Shown in pieces: positions 1 through 7,121 of a DNA stretch of 12,368 bases. The first letter of the stretch is position 1, and each line of letters starts with the position of its first letter. Position numbers and translations under genes: made by a program. This DNA is from Gammaproteobacteria bacterium (lineage in GTDB: Bacteria > Pseudomonadota > Gammaproteobacteria > Steroidobacterales > Steroidobacteraceae). The stretch lies in NCBI GenBank assembly GCA_003162555.1, contig PMNQ01000040.1, positions 1 through 12,368 of the forward strand, given 5' to 3'. The notes below the pieces were generated by a model, which was not told where the DNA came from, made no database searches, and saw nothing but the letters and a program-made list of their open reading frames with translations.

Positions 1-92
1 GGCGGCGTGATTTCGGATTCCGACGCGGCCGCCGGCATGCCAAGCGGCAGCGCCAGCAATGCCAGCAGTAACCACAGTGATTGACGCTTCAT
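1..92 (-). CDS. Exported protein, N-terminal fragment, possibly DUF3106 family
   Basis: The gene begins with ATG at position 92 and runs off the left edge, so only about 30 residues are visible. They read as a signal peptide: a basic start (MKRQ), a leucine-rich core (LWLLLALLALPLG) and a small-residue region (MPAAAS) suited to signal peptidase cleavage. The mature part is therefore probably periplasmic. The ATG overlaps the TGA of the gene before it by four bases (ATGA), so it belongs to the sigma-factor operon. The DUF3106 suggestion rests on established gene order, since exported DUF3106 proteins often follow a sigma factor and DUF3619 gene; no DUF3106 domain sequence is visible here. That an exported protein starts here is well supported; the family name is inference. 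Confidence 0.6.
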   Translation of the reverse strand, partial: MKRQSLWLLLALLALPLGMPAAASESEITP

Positions 93-370
93 GATTGCTT
101 CACCTTGCGGGGCGTATTCGGCGCGGTCGGCGTACTGACGGGTGCAGTCGATTGCGCTGGCGGCGAGGCAGCGGGCGGCGCCGCAGCCGGTTTCGCCAGC
201 TTGCCGACATCGGTGTTGGCGAGATATTCGTGCCAGCCCGCTTCGTTTGAATCCACGGAACCCAGATACTCGAGGAACTCGGCATCGGCGGACGCTTCGG
301 CGGCGCGGAGCGGCGCGGCGGCGAGCGCGCCGCCGCAAACCAGTCCCAGCATGCGCCAGGCATATTTCAC
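89..370 (-). CDS. Small exported hypothetical protein with Pro/Ala-rich tail
   Basis: This 93-residue protein starts with GTG at 370, which overlaps the stop of the DUF3619 gene as GTGA. Its own TGA overlaps the next ATG, so it is coupled on both sides. Residues 1-24 form a likely signal peptide (MKYAWRM, then a small hydrophobic core ending LRAAEA). The mature part opens with an acidic and aromatic stretch, DAEFLEYLGSVDSNEAGWHEYLANT, printed here as DAEFLEYLGSVD followed by WHEYLAN at about residues 29-51. The last 35 residues are almost only Pro, Ala, Ser and Thr and end in basic residues (RKVKQS). I do not recognise a family. Its position between the sigma/DUF3619 pair and another exported protein suggests an envelope role within the same regulatory unit, possibly sensing or being an output. 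Function is unknown. Confidence 0.7.
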   Translation of the reverse strand: MKYAWRMLGLVCGGALAAAPLRAAEASADAEFLEYLGSVDSNEAGWHEYLANTDVGKLAKPAAAPPAASPPAQSTAPVSTPTAPNTPRKVKQS

Positions 371-837
371 GTGCCGACTCCGTTGTCCGCGTCGTCCTGC
401 GCCGCGCCGACGGCCCAGGCGTAAAACTCGTAGTCGACATCGGCGCCGGTGCCGGCGGATGCGCCCGGCGCACTCTGATCCGGCGCAAGTGCATCCTGTG
501 CGAGCTCGAGCGCGTCGCGATCCGCGAGCAGTTCCAGGTCATCGCCGCTGGTGGCTGCCGGGACGTTGGCCTGCATCTGCACCGGCAACGACATTGGTCC
601 GCCCTGCATCAGCAACGCGGCCAGCACTGCGGCTGAAACCGCACCGGCGGGAAGCCAGCGCTGCCACGCAGCGCGCGCGCTGGCGGTGCTCGCGGCCGTG
701 TACTGCTCGAGCGCAGCGTAGCGGGCCTGCGTCAGGCGCGAGCGCGTGCGCGCCGACAGCGAGCCGGCGCTGTCCTCGAGGAGCGCGCGCGCGCGGCGCG
801 CAAATTCCGCCTCGCGCGGATCTGCTTCTTCGCTCAT
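367..837 (-). CDS. DUF3619-like membrane protein, probable anti-sigma partner
   Basis: This 156-residue protein starts at ATG 837, which overlaps the sigma factor's TGA (ATGA). The N-terminal ~60 residues are charged and helical (EFARRARALLEDS, LSARTRSRLTQARYAAL), as in DUF3619 proteins. One hydrophobic segment follows at about residues 61-78 (WLPAGAVSAAVLAALLM). The remainder is acidic and Ala-rich (DDLELLADRDALELAQDAL), ending near VDYEFYAWAVG. A short cytoplasmic domain, one membrane span and a periplasmic tail is the layout of many anti-sigma factors. The coupled position directly after the sigma gene makes that role likely. No ZAS-type HxxxCxxC zinc motif is present, so it is not a classical RsrA/ChrR-type anti-sigma factor. 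DUF3619 membership is from pattern memory; sigma binding is inference. Confidence 0.75.
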   Translation of the reverse strand: MSEEADPREAEFARRARALLEDSAGSLSARTRSRLTQARYAALEQYTAASTASARAAWQRWLPAGAVSAAVLAALLMQGGPMSLPVQMQANVPAATSGDDLELLADRDALELAQDALAPDQSAPGASAGTGADVDYEFYAWAVGAAQDDADNGVGT

Positions 838-1358
838 GTCCAATACTCCACCAACTGGGCGCGCAGCGTCTGCAGAGCCCGGAAATAATGCGTCTTGACG
901 CTGCCCTCGGAACAACCCATTGCCTGCGCGGTCGCCGCAACGTCGAAGCCTTCGAAATTGCGCAGCAGGAATGCCTGCCGCTGACGCGCCGGGAGCGCGG
1001 CGAGCGCCGCCTCGAGCGCCTGCAGCGTTTCGTCGGCCTGCGCCTGCGCCGGCGGGAGCGGCGCCGGATCGGGCGCCTGCTCCAGCGGATCTGCCATCTC
1101 CTCGTCGTCGGCGCCCTTCCACGGAATCCACGACATCACGCGCGCACGCACCGCGCGCCGCCGCTGCGCGTCGCGCACGCAATTCTCGAGAATGCGGTAA
1201 AAAAGTGGAGGCCATTCCGCCGCCGGGCGCCGCGCATAATTGCGCACCAGGCGCAACATCGCCTCCTGCACCGCGTCGAGCGCGTCGTCTTCATGACGCA
1301 AAGCGATCTGTGCGATCCTGAACGCCTTGCGTTCGACACCGGCCAGAAAGCTCTCCAT
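834..1358 (-). CDS. Sigma-70 family RNA polymerase sigma factor (ECF-like)
   Basis: The 174-residue product has the two-domain layout of small alternative sigma factors. Region 2 covers about residues 8-72 (FLAGVERKAFRIAQIALR, DALDAVQEAMLRLVRNY, LFYRILENCVRDAQRR). An acidic Pro/Ala-rich linker spans residues 82-110. Region 4 covers about 113-168 and includes LPARQRQAFLLRNFEGFD and the helix-turn-helix AQAMGCSEGSVKTHYFRAL. I chose the ATG at 1358 because homologues I recall begin just before a similar FLxxVERRAF segment, and because AGGA lies ten bases upstream. An in-frame ATG at 1454 would add 32 residues that look non-conserved and lacks a Shine-Dalgarno sequence of its own. The gene heads a coupled operon with a DUF3619 protein and two exported proteins. 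The cognate promoter sequence is not evident. Confidence 0.88.
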   Translation of the reverse strand: MESFLAGVERKAFRIAQIALRHEDDALDAVQEAMLRLVRNYARRPAAEWPPLFYRILENCVRDAQRRRAVRARVMSWIPWKGADDEEMADPLEQAPDPAPLPPAQAQADETLQALEAALAALPARQRQAFLLRNFEGFDVAATAQAMGCSEGSVKTHYFRALQTLRAQLVEYWT

Positions 1359-1456
1359 CGAGCGGGTTTCCTGCTGCGTCGATTCCTGCAATGCGGTATT
1401 CCTGAGCGGGAGGAAGCTCGTGGCGCCGGGCAGCAATGTAGCAAACGCGTTCATGG

Positions 1457-1534
1457 CTAATCAGCAGAACGGGCCAGCCAGCAGGGGGTTGACCTTGAGC
1501 CGACGGGACCGGAGTTTGGGCCAGAATCATCCAC
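1457..1534 (-). CDS. Possible 25-codon leader ORF upstream of the sigma factor
   Basis: On the minus strand a GTG at 1534 is preceded by a strong Shine-Dalgarno GGGAGGT (1547-1541) with six bases between. The frame runs 25 codons (starting VDDSGPNSGP, ending WLARSAD) to a TAG at 1459-1457. This is two bases before the upstream candidate ATG of the sigma gene at 1454. The layout is that of a leader peptide or coupled upstream ORF. Against it, an overlapping ATG at 1530 could use the same Shine-Dalgarno in another frame (80 codons, ending inside the sigma gene at 1291), and the peptide has no recognisable family. Low confidence. Confidence 0.25.
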   Translation of the reverse strand: MDDSGPNSGPVGSRSTPCWLARSAD

Positions 1535-1715
1535 TTACGCACCTCCCTGCAGGTCACACGGCAATTACCGCCCGCATTTATTGACGGCAAGGCCAGATTC
1601 TCCGTAACTCAATGATTAACAATGATTTTATTTTGCGGATTGCCCTTAACTTCGGGACTCCCCGGGCGGCTGCGCCGCGCGGCGGAGGGCCAGCGGGGGC
1701 GGACCGTCCACAGAC

Positions 1716-1724
1716 TTATCCACA
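1716..1724 (+). promoter_or_regulatory. Exact DnaA box (TTATCCACA) upstream of priA
   Basis: The nine bases match the high-affinity E. coli DnaA box exactly and end 12 bases before the priA ATG. A weaker copy in the same orientation (CCGTCCACA, 6 of 9 matching) lies at 1704-1712, twelve bases upstream. Placement at the start of a replication-restart gene suggests DnaA could repress or tune priA. A chance 9-mer match cannot be excluded. Confidence 0.5.
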
Positions 1725-1736
1725 CGCTGCCTTCTC

Positions 1737-4022
1737 ATGCCCGCGGCTGACCTAAGCCCTCCGGCGGCCACGGCCGCCGGCGTATTGCGGGTGGCCGTCG
1801 ACTGCCCGCTGCGATCGCTGCTGGATTACCTGCCGCCGGCAGGCGTGCGGGCGTTGGACTTGCCCGCCGGAGCCCGCGTGCGTGTTCCCATGGGCGGGAG
1901 AAGCGCCGTGGGCGTCATCGTGGCCCATGCGGACGGATCGCTGCTCGCGCCGCAGCGGCTGCGGCGGATCGGAGCGCTGCTCGACCCTGAGCCGCTGTTC
2001 GACGCCGCACTGCTCGAACTGCTGCGCTGGACCGCCAGCTACTACCAGCACCCGCCCGGCGAGGTCTACGCGGCAGCCCTCCCCACGGCACTGCGGGCGG
2101 GACAAGCGGCCACGGCGCAGGAATCCTGGCTGGTGCTGACCGACGCCGGGCGCGCAGCTCACGCCGCCGGCGAACCGAAGCGCGCGCCGCGCCAACGCGC
2201 ACTCGCGGCGCTCCTGGCGGCCCACAGCGAAGGGTTGGCGGCCGCGCAGCTCTATGCGGCACAGCCCGATTGGCGCAGCAGCGCGCGTGCGCTTGCCAAG
2301 CGCGGCTGGACCGAACTGCAGCTGCGCGATGCGCCACCCGTCGCCGCAATGTCGGCCGCGGATACAACTGCTGGCGGCGCGAGCGCAATCGGCGCGGCCG
2401 CTGCGGCCATCGACGTGATTCCGGACTTAAGCGCCGCACAAACCGCAGCGGTGGCGGCCGTCGACGCCTGCGCCGGGCGCTTTGGCTCCTTCCTGCTGCA
2501 GGGCGCGACCGGCAGCGGCAAGACCGAGGTGTACCTGCGGCTGGTGTTGCGCACGCTCGAGCGCGGTGCGGGCGCGCTGGTGCTGGTGCCGGAAATCGGC
2601 CTTACGCCGCAGCTGCTCGAGCGCTTTCGTTCGCGCCTGCGGGTGCCGATCGCCGTGCTGCATTCCGCGTTGAGCGACGGCGAGCGGCTGCAGGCCTGGC
2701 GCGCGGTGCGGGCCGGAGCGGCGCGCGTGGTGATCGGCACGCGCTCGGCGATCTTCGCGCCGGTGCAGCGGCTCGGGCTCATCGTCGTCGACGAGGAGCA
2801 TGACAGCTCGTACAAGCAGCAGGAGGGCGGCTGCCGCTACTCGGCGCGCGACCTGGCGGTGCTGCGCGCGCAGCAATCCGGCCTGCCGGTGTTGCTCGGC
2901 TCCGCGACGCCGGCGCTCGAATCGCTCCACAACGTGCAGCTCGGCCGCTACCGGCAGTTGCTGCTGCCGCGGCGCGCCGACCAGGCGGCCGCGCCGCGCA
3001 TCGCGCTGATCGACCTGCGCGCGCACGCCGTGCACGCGGGGCTGGCTACACCAGTGACGCAGGCGATTGCGCGCCACCTCGGCTCCGACGGCCAGGTGCT
3101 GGTGTACCTGAACCGGCGCGGCTACGCGCCCACGCTGCTGTGCACGAGCTGCGGCTGGATCGCCCCCTGCACCGAGTGCGATGCGCGGCTCACCGTGCAC
3201 CGCGGCGCGGCGCAGCTGCGTTGTCATTACTGTGGCGCGGCGCAGCCGCTGCCAACACGCTGCGGCCGCTGCGGCTTCGAAGTGCGGCCAGTGGGCCAGG
3301 GCACCGAGCGGATTGCCGAGACGCTTGCGGCCATGTTCCCGACCGCGCCGCTGGCACGGCTCGATCGCGACACGGTGCACAGCGCGGCCGACATGGAAGC
3401 GGTCATGCATTCACTTCTCGATGGATCGGCGCGCATCCTGGTGGGCACGCAGATGGTCACCAAGGGCCATCATTTCCCGGGCGTATCGCTGGTCGCGGTG
3501 ATCAATGCCGACCAGGGATTGTTCAGCGCCGATTTCCGCGCAGCCGAGCGGCTCGCGCAGACGATCGTGCAGGTGGCCGGCCGCGCCGGCCGCGGCACGC
3601 GCGCTGGCGAGGTGCTGATCCAGACCGAGTATCCGGAACATCCGCTGCTGCAGAACCTGATCAACAACGGCTACGAAGGCTTCGCGGCCGGCGCGCTGGC
3701 CGAGCGCGAAGCGGCGCGCTGGCCGCCGTTTGCACGGCTGGCGTTGCTGCGCGCCTCCGGCCGCAGCGCGACGACGGCGCTGGATTTCCTGCGTGAAGCG
3801 CGCGAGTGCGCGACGGCTGCACCGCCTGCACGCCTGCTCGGTCCGGTGCCAGCCAGCATGGCGCGCCGCGCTGGCCGCCACCATGCCCAACTCCTGATCG
3901 AAACCTCCGGCCGCGGCGAGCTGCATCGTTTTCTCGAACAGTGGCTGCCGCTCATCGAACGCTTGCCGGCCGCGCGCCGCGTGCGCTGGGCGCTGGATGT
4001 CGATCCGCTGGATTTGCAGTGA
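1737..4022 (+). CDS. priA: Primosomal protein N' (replication restart helicase PriA)
   Basis: PriA is a 3'-to-5' DNA helicase that recognises abandoned replication forks and starts reloading of DnaB. The 761-residue product has the full layout. The N-terminal 3'-DNA-binding domain spans about 15-115 (VAVDCPLRSLLDYLPP; GARVRVPMGGRSAVGVIV). A winged-helix region follows to about 200, then an Ala-rich linker at 203-228. Helicase lobe 1 has Walker A GATGSGKT (256-263, Lys262), DEEH (352-355) and GSATPALES (388-396). Four CxxC pairs at 469/472, 478/481, 496/499 and 509/512 form the two-zinc module. Lobe 2 has GTQMVTKGHHFP (570-581) and QVAGRAGRG (612-620). All catalytic and zinc residues are present. 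The start at 1737 has no clear Shine-Dalgarno but places the N-terminal domain correctly. argS follows after 59 bases on the same strand. Length is close to the family norm (E. coli 732). Confidence 0.98.
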   Translation: MPAADLSPPAATAAGVLRVAVDCPLRSLLDYLPPAGVRALDLPAGARVRVPMGGRSAVGVIVAHADGSLLAPQRLRRIGALLDPEPLFDAALLELLRWTASYYQHPPGEVYAAALPTALRAGQAATAQESWLVLTDAGRAAHAAGEPKRAPRQRALAALLAAHSEGLAAAQLYAAQPDWRSSARALAKRGWTELQLRDAPPVAAMSAADTTAGGASAIGAAAAAIDVIPDLSAAQTAAVAAVDACAGRFGSFLLQGATGSGKTEVYLRLVLRTLERGAGALVLVPEIGLTPQLLERFRSRLRVPIAVLHSALSDGERLQAWRAVRAGAARVVIGTRSAIFAPVQRLGLIVVDEEHDSSYKQQEGGCRYSARDLAVLRAQQSGLPVLLGSATPALESLHNVQLGRYRQLLLPRRADQAAAPRIALIDLRAHAVHAGLATPVTQAIARHLGSDGQVLVYLNRRGYAPTLLCTSCGWIAPCTECDARLTVHRGAAQLRCHYCGAAQPLPTRCGRCGFEVRPVGQGTERIAETLAAMFPTAPLARLDRDTVHSAADMEAVMHSLLDGSARILVGTQMVTKGHHFPGVSLVAVINADQGLFSADFRAAERLAQTIVQVAGRAGRGTRAGEVLIQTEYPEHPLLQNLINNGYEGFAAGALAEREAARWPPFARLALLRASGRSATTALDFLREARECATAAPPARLLGPVPASMARRAGRHHAQLLIETSGRGELHRFLEQWLPLIERLPAARRVRWALDVDPLDLQ

Positions 4023-4081
4023 GGTAAACGAGCTGATGGAGCTGGCAATACAGTGAGGGATATCCTTAAACTGCGCGCCCT

Positions 4082-5839
4082 ATGAAAACCGAGCTCGAAG
4101 AGCTGCTGGCGCAGGCGCTGGCCAAATTGCAGGGATCCGTGCTGCACGCGCCGGTCGAGCGCTCGCTCGTCACCGTTGAACGGGCCCGCGACGCGCAGCA
4201 TGGCGACTATGCCAGCAATGTCGCCATGCGCCTCGCCAAGGCCGCGGGGCTACACCCACGCGAGCTGGCCGAGGCGATCGTCGCTGCGCTCCCGCCGAGC
4301 GCGCTGCTGACGCGCGCGGAAGTGGCCGGCGCCGGCTTCATCAACTTCTACCTGGCCAGCGCTGCGCAATACGACACGCTGCGGCGCGTGCTCGAGGAAG
4401 GCGAACGTTACGGCACGAGCGAGGCGGGACGCGGTCAGCGCATCATCGTCGAATTCGTCTCGGCGAATCCCACCGGGCCGCTGCATGTCGGCCACGGCCG
4501 GCAGGCGGCCTACGGCGCGACGCTCTCGAACCTGCTGCGCGCCGCCGGCCATCGCGTGCATCGCGAGTACTACATCAATGACGCGGGCCGCCAGGTCGAC
4601 ATTCTCACCGCGAGCGTGTGGGTGCGTTACCTGCAGGCTCAGGGTGAAGCCGTGCCGTTTCCGGAGAATGGTTATCGCGCCGACTATGTGAATGCGATCG
4701 GCGCCGGAGTGCAAGCTGCGCAGGGCAGCGCACTGCTGCACCCGTCCGCGACCGTGCTCGCGGGGCTCCCGCCGGACGCGCCGGCCGGCGACAAGGAGCT
4801 GTACATCGACGCGCTGATCGCGCGCATGCGCGCACTGCTCGGCGCCGCGGCCTATGAATCCGTGCTCGAGCTGGCGCTCGCGGCGATGATCGCCGACATC
4901 CGCGAGGATCTGGCCGCATTCGGCGTCGAGTTCGAACAGTGGACTTCCGAGCGCGCTCTGGCGCGTTCAGGCGCCGTCGATCGCACGCTTGCGCGTCTCG
5001 CCGCGCTCGGCCAGACCTACGAGAAAGATGGCGCGCTGTGGCTGCGCACCACGACGCACGGCGACAACGAAGATCGCGTGCTGGTGCGCGCCAACGGCTC
5101 GCAGACGTATTTTGCGCCCGATCTCGCCTATCACATCGACAAGCGCGCGCGCGGGTTTGTACTGATGATCGATGTGTGGGGCGCCGACCATCACGGCTAC
5201 GTGGATCGCATGCGCGCCGGGCTGGTGGCGCTCGGCGAACCCGGCGACAGCTTCGAAGTCTGCCTGATGCAGTTCGTCAGCCTGTACCGCGGCGAACAGA
5301 AGATTCCGATGGGCAAGCGCGACGGACAGTTCGTCACGCTGCGGCAGCTGCGCGAGGAGGTCGGCAACGACGTGTGCCGGCTGTTCTATTTGATGCGCAG
5401 CCACGACCAGCACCTGGATTTCGATCTCGAGCTGGCCAAGTCGCGCAGCAATGACAACCCGGTGTACTACCTGCAGTACGCGCACGCGCGCGTCGCGAGC
5501 GTCATGAAACAGCTGGCTGCGCGCAACCTGCGTTACGACGCAGCCGAGGCGCTCGGAAACTTGAGCCGGCTCGACGGTGTGCATGAAGCGGCTGTACTGA
5601 CCGCACTGCGCGCCTACCCCGACGTCATCGCCATGGCGGCCGCGAACCGCACGCCGCACACGCTGGTGCATCACCTGCGCGAGCTCGCGCAGTCCTTTCA
5701 CACCTGGTACAACGCCGCGCCGTTCATCGTCGATGACAGCGCGACGCGCAACGCACGGCTGGCTCTGGCGCAAGCGGTGCAGCAGGTGCTGCGCAACGGA
5801 CTCGCGCTGCTGGGCGCCAGCGCGCCGGAGTCCATGTGA
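4082..5839 (+). CDS. argS: Arginyl-tRNA synthetase (class I)
   Basis: ArgRS charges tRNA-Arg with arginine using ATP in the cytoplasm. The 585-residue product starts with the ArgRS-specific N-terminal domain, about 1-110, which contacts the tRNA D-loop (RDAQHGDYASNVAM, GAGFINFYL). The catalytic Rossmann core follows, with the signature SANPTGPLHVGHGR at 127-140 (HVGHGR is the HIGH motif) and YYINDAGRQV at 163-172. The second class I motif appears as IPMGKRDGQFVTL (408-420), a degenerate KMSKS as is usual in this enzyme. The C-terminal helical anticodon-binding domain begins near KSRSNDNPVYYLQYAHAR (453-470) and ends with HTWYNAAPFI. No Shine-Dalgarno sits close to the ATG. A -10-like TAAACT at 4067-4072 might give a short-leader transcript, so argS may have its own promoter as well as read-through from priA. 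The stop overlaps the next gene by 4 bp. Confidence 0.98.
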   Translation: MKTELEELLAQALAKLQGSVLHAPVERSLVTVERARDAQHGDYASNVAMRLAKAAGLHPRELAEAIVAALPPSALLTRAEVAGAGFINFYLASAAQYDTLRRVLEEGERYGTSEAGRGQRIIVEFVSANPTGPLHVGHGRQAAYGATLSNLLRAAGHRVHREYYINDAGRQVDILTASVWVRYLQAQGEAVPFPENGYRADYVNAIGAGVQAAQGSALLHPSATVLAGLPPDAPAGDKELYIDALIARMRALLGAAAYESVLELALAAMIADIREDLAAFGVEFEQWTSERALARSGAVDRTLARLAALGQTYEKDGALWLRTTTHGDNEDRVLVRANGSQTYFAPDLAYHIDKRARGFVLMIDVWGADHHGYVDRMRAGLVALGEPGDSFEVCLMQFVSLYRGEQKIPMGKRDGQFVTLRQLREEVGNDVCRLFYLMRSHDQHLDFDLELAKSRSNDNPVYYLQYAHARVASVMKQLAARNLRYDAAEALGNLSRLDGVHEAAVLTALRAYPDVIAMAAANRTPHTLVHHLRELAQSFHTWYNAAPFIVDDSATRNARLALAQAVQQVLRNGLALLGASAPESM

Positions 5840-6432
5840 GCAACCGCCGCCTGACCGCACGCGACTACAAGAGCGTGCGCCGCGGCGGCCTCGACCTTGC
5901 ACGCTGGCGCGACCTGGGCATCGGATTTAGTGCGGGATTGCTGGTGGCGCTGGTCATCTACGTCAGCGATCACCGCGATCAGCAGGCCGCGGCTGACGGC
6001 GCCGTGACAGCTGCGCCCACGCCGCATCGTGCCACGGGCCACGCGCTCACCGCAGCAGGCGCCGCGGCCGCTGGCGACGCGGCCGATGCTGCAGCCGACA
6101 AGTACGATTTCTACGACGGCCTGCCGAAGTTCGAGATGGTGGTGCCGGAGAAGGAACACGGCACGCGCGTCGATGCCGCGGCGCGCGTCGAGCGGCCCGG
6201 TACGTATTTCCTGCAGGCGGGATCGTATCGTAACGTCGAGGACGCGAATCGCATCCAGGCGCAGCTCGCGCGGCAGAACATCAGCGCCAACGTGCAACGC
6301 GTCGCGCTCGACGCCGACGTGTGGTACCGCATCCGCATCGGGCCGATCAAGGATCTCGACCAGCTCAATCGCCTGCGCCAGCAGCTGCAGTCCGCCGAGA
6401 TCGTATCGCTGGTGATCCGCGTCGAAGAATAG
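5836..6432 (+). CDS. Membrane-anchored SPOR-domain protein (FtsN-like)
   Basis: The start is GTG at 5836, overlapping the argS TGA as GTGA, so translation is coupled. The 198-residue protein has a basic cytoplasmic N-terminus (MSNRRLTARDYKSVRRGG) and one membrane span at about 27-43 (DLGIGFSAGLLVALVIYV). A periplasmic Ala-rich linker follows to about 88, then a short conserved-looking segment KYDFYDGLPKFEMVVPE at 89-105. The C-terminal SPOR domain lies at about 121-196 (YFLQAGSYRNVEDANRIQ, WYRIRIGPIKDLDQLNRL). SPOR domains bind glycan strands lacking stem peptides at the division septum, so a role in cell division or septal peptidoglycan is expected. The place after argS matches the FtsN-like SPOR gene of Pseudomonas-type genomes. 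Whether it is the true FtsN cannot be settled here, because the essential FtsN segment is poorly conserved. The gene ends 20 bases from a convergent gene. Confidence 0.92.
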   Translation: MSNRRLTARDYKSVRRGGLDLARWRDLGIGFSAGLLVALVIYVSDHRDQQAAADGAVTAAPTPHRATGHALTAAGAAAAGDAADAAADKYDFYDGLPKFEMVVPEKEHGTRVDAAARVERPGTYFLQAGSYRNVEDANRIQAQLARQNISANVQRVALDADVWYRIRIGPIKDLDQLNRLRQQLQSAEIVSLVIRVEE

Positions 6433-6452
6433 AACGCGAATCGGCCCCGAAA

Positions 6453-7121
6453 TCAGTTCTGGAAGCCCGTCCAGCGAGCCGCGGCGCGGGCGACCCAGCT
6501 CTCGAAGCGCAACGGCGCATCGAGATACGCCAGGCAGATGCATTCCCCTTCGTCGGTGACCACGGGCTGGTGGGTCACGTGCGGATCGGTCTCGTCAAAA
6601 TCGCCAGCATCGAATCTGGCCCGCCCATCGTTGAAGGATCCGGACAAAATCTGCGTAAATTCGCAACCGCCATGCGAATGCCGGGGCATGGTCCGGCCCG
6701 GCGCGATCTTCAGCAGGAACACGTTCGATTGCGCAGCATGCGGAATCTCGATCGCGCTGTAACGCATGCCGGGGCCGATCCAGCGCCATGGCTGGCCTGT
6801 GCATCCTTGCAGCAAACGGGACGGCAGTAGCGTCACGCACTCACGGGGAAAGCCGACCGGCGTTGGCGTGGCCGTGATGGCTGCAGCTGCCGGCAAACCC
6901 GCATCAATGCGCCGCAGGGTTTGCGCAAACGCATCCGCAGATACGTTGACCGGTTCGCTGGCCTGGAGGACCTCACCGCCCACCGCCAGGAATTCCTGGA
7001 GACGGCGCTGACACACGCGGCAGGTCTCGACGTGCGCCGACACGACGAATCCACGGCCGCTGTCCATCTGGCCCGATGCCAGTGCCAGCAAATGATGGTC
7101 GGCCGGGTGGTGATGAATCAC
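6453..7121 (-). CDS. ChrR-family zinc-binding cupin anti-sigma factor
   Basis: ChrR proteins bind and silence their ECF sigma factor in the cytoplasm and release it under singlet oxygen or related stress. The 222-residue product has both known parts. The N-terminal anti-sigma domain carries an N-terminal His cluster (HHHPADHH, 3-10) and HxxxCxxC at His30, Cys34 and Cys37, the expected zinc site. The C-terminal cupin (about 95-205) has MPRHSHGGCEFTQILSG, with His148, His150 and Glu154, followed by His181 or His184 in DPHVTHQP. From memory of Rhodobacter ChrR (His141, His143, Glu147, His177), spacing matches exactly if His184 is the fourth ligand. The start is GTG at 7121, overlapping the sigma TGA as GTGA. 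No membrane segment is present. Regulation is probably through the shared autoregulated promoter upstream of the sigma gene. The family call is firm; the inducing signal is inferred. Confidence 0.93.
   Translation of the reverse strand: MIHHHPADHHLLALASGQMDSGRGFVVSAHVETCRVCQRRLQEFLAVGGEVLQASEPVNVSADAFAQTLRRIDAGLPAAAAITATPTPVGFPRECVTLLPSRLLQGCTGQPWRWIGPGMRYSAIEIPHAAQSNVFLLKIAPGRTMPRHSHGGCEFTQILSGSFNDGRARFDAGDFDETDPHVTHQPVVTDEGECICLAYLDAPLRFESWVARAAARWTGFQN

Larger units (their letters stand above)
1359..1736. other. Divergent intergenic region between the sigma operon and priA
   Basis: The 378 bases separate the start codons of two divergent genes. From left to right they hold the upstream leader of the sigma operon, with a possible 25-codon reading frame on the minus strand. 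Next comes an AT-rich patch at about 1576-1650, unusual in this GC-rich window and the likeliest place for promoters in both directions. A GC-rich stretch at 1658-1702 and an exact DnaA box follow next to priA. A TTGACG at 1581-1586 could be a plus-strand -35 hexamer, but I find no convincing -10 at the right distance, so no promoter is called. No tRNA, small RNA hairpin or mobile element is apparent. Confidence 0.5.

Noticed and set aside
81..1460. 459-residue open frame on the plus strand opposite the sigma operon
   Set aside because: It is Arg/Pro/Ala-rich with no domain pattern, runs antisense to four well-supported coupled genes, and is explained by GC-rich codon bias on the other strand.
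1658..1702. GC-rich hairpin before priA as a terminator or attenuator
   Set aside because: Partial GGC/GCC pairing is expected by chance at this composition and there is no adjacent T tract.
1576..1724. Possible chromosomal origin (AT-rich patch plus DnaA box)
   Set aside because: There is only one exact box and one poor one, and no dnaA, dnaN, gidA or rpmH gene nearby, so an origin is not supported.
2427..3410. 327-residue minus-strand open frame inside priA
   Set aside because: It lies opposite conserved helicase motifs and has a compositionally biased, His/Arg/Ala-rich translation without recognisable motifs.
4967..5902. 311-residue minus-strand open frame opposite argS
   Set aside because: It mirrors the catalytic and anticodon-binding parts of argS and shows no protein signature of its own.
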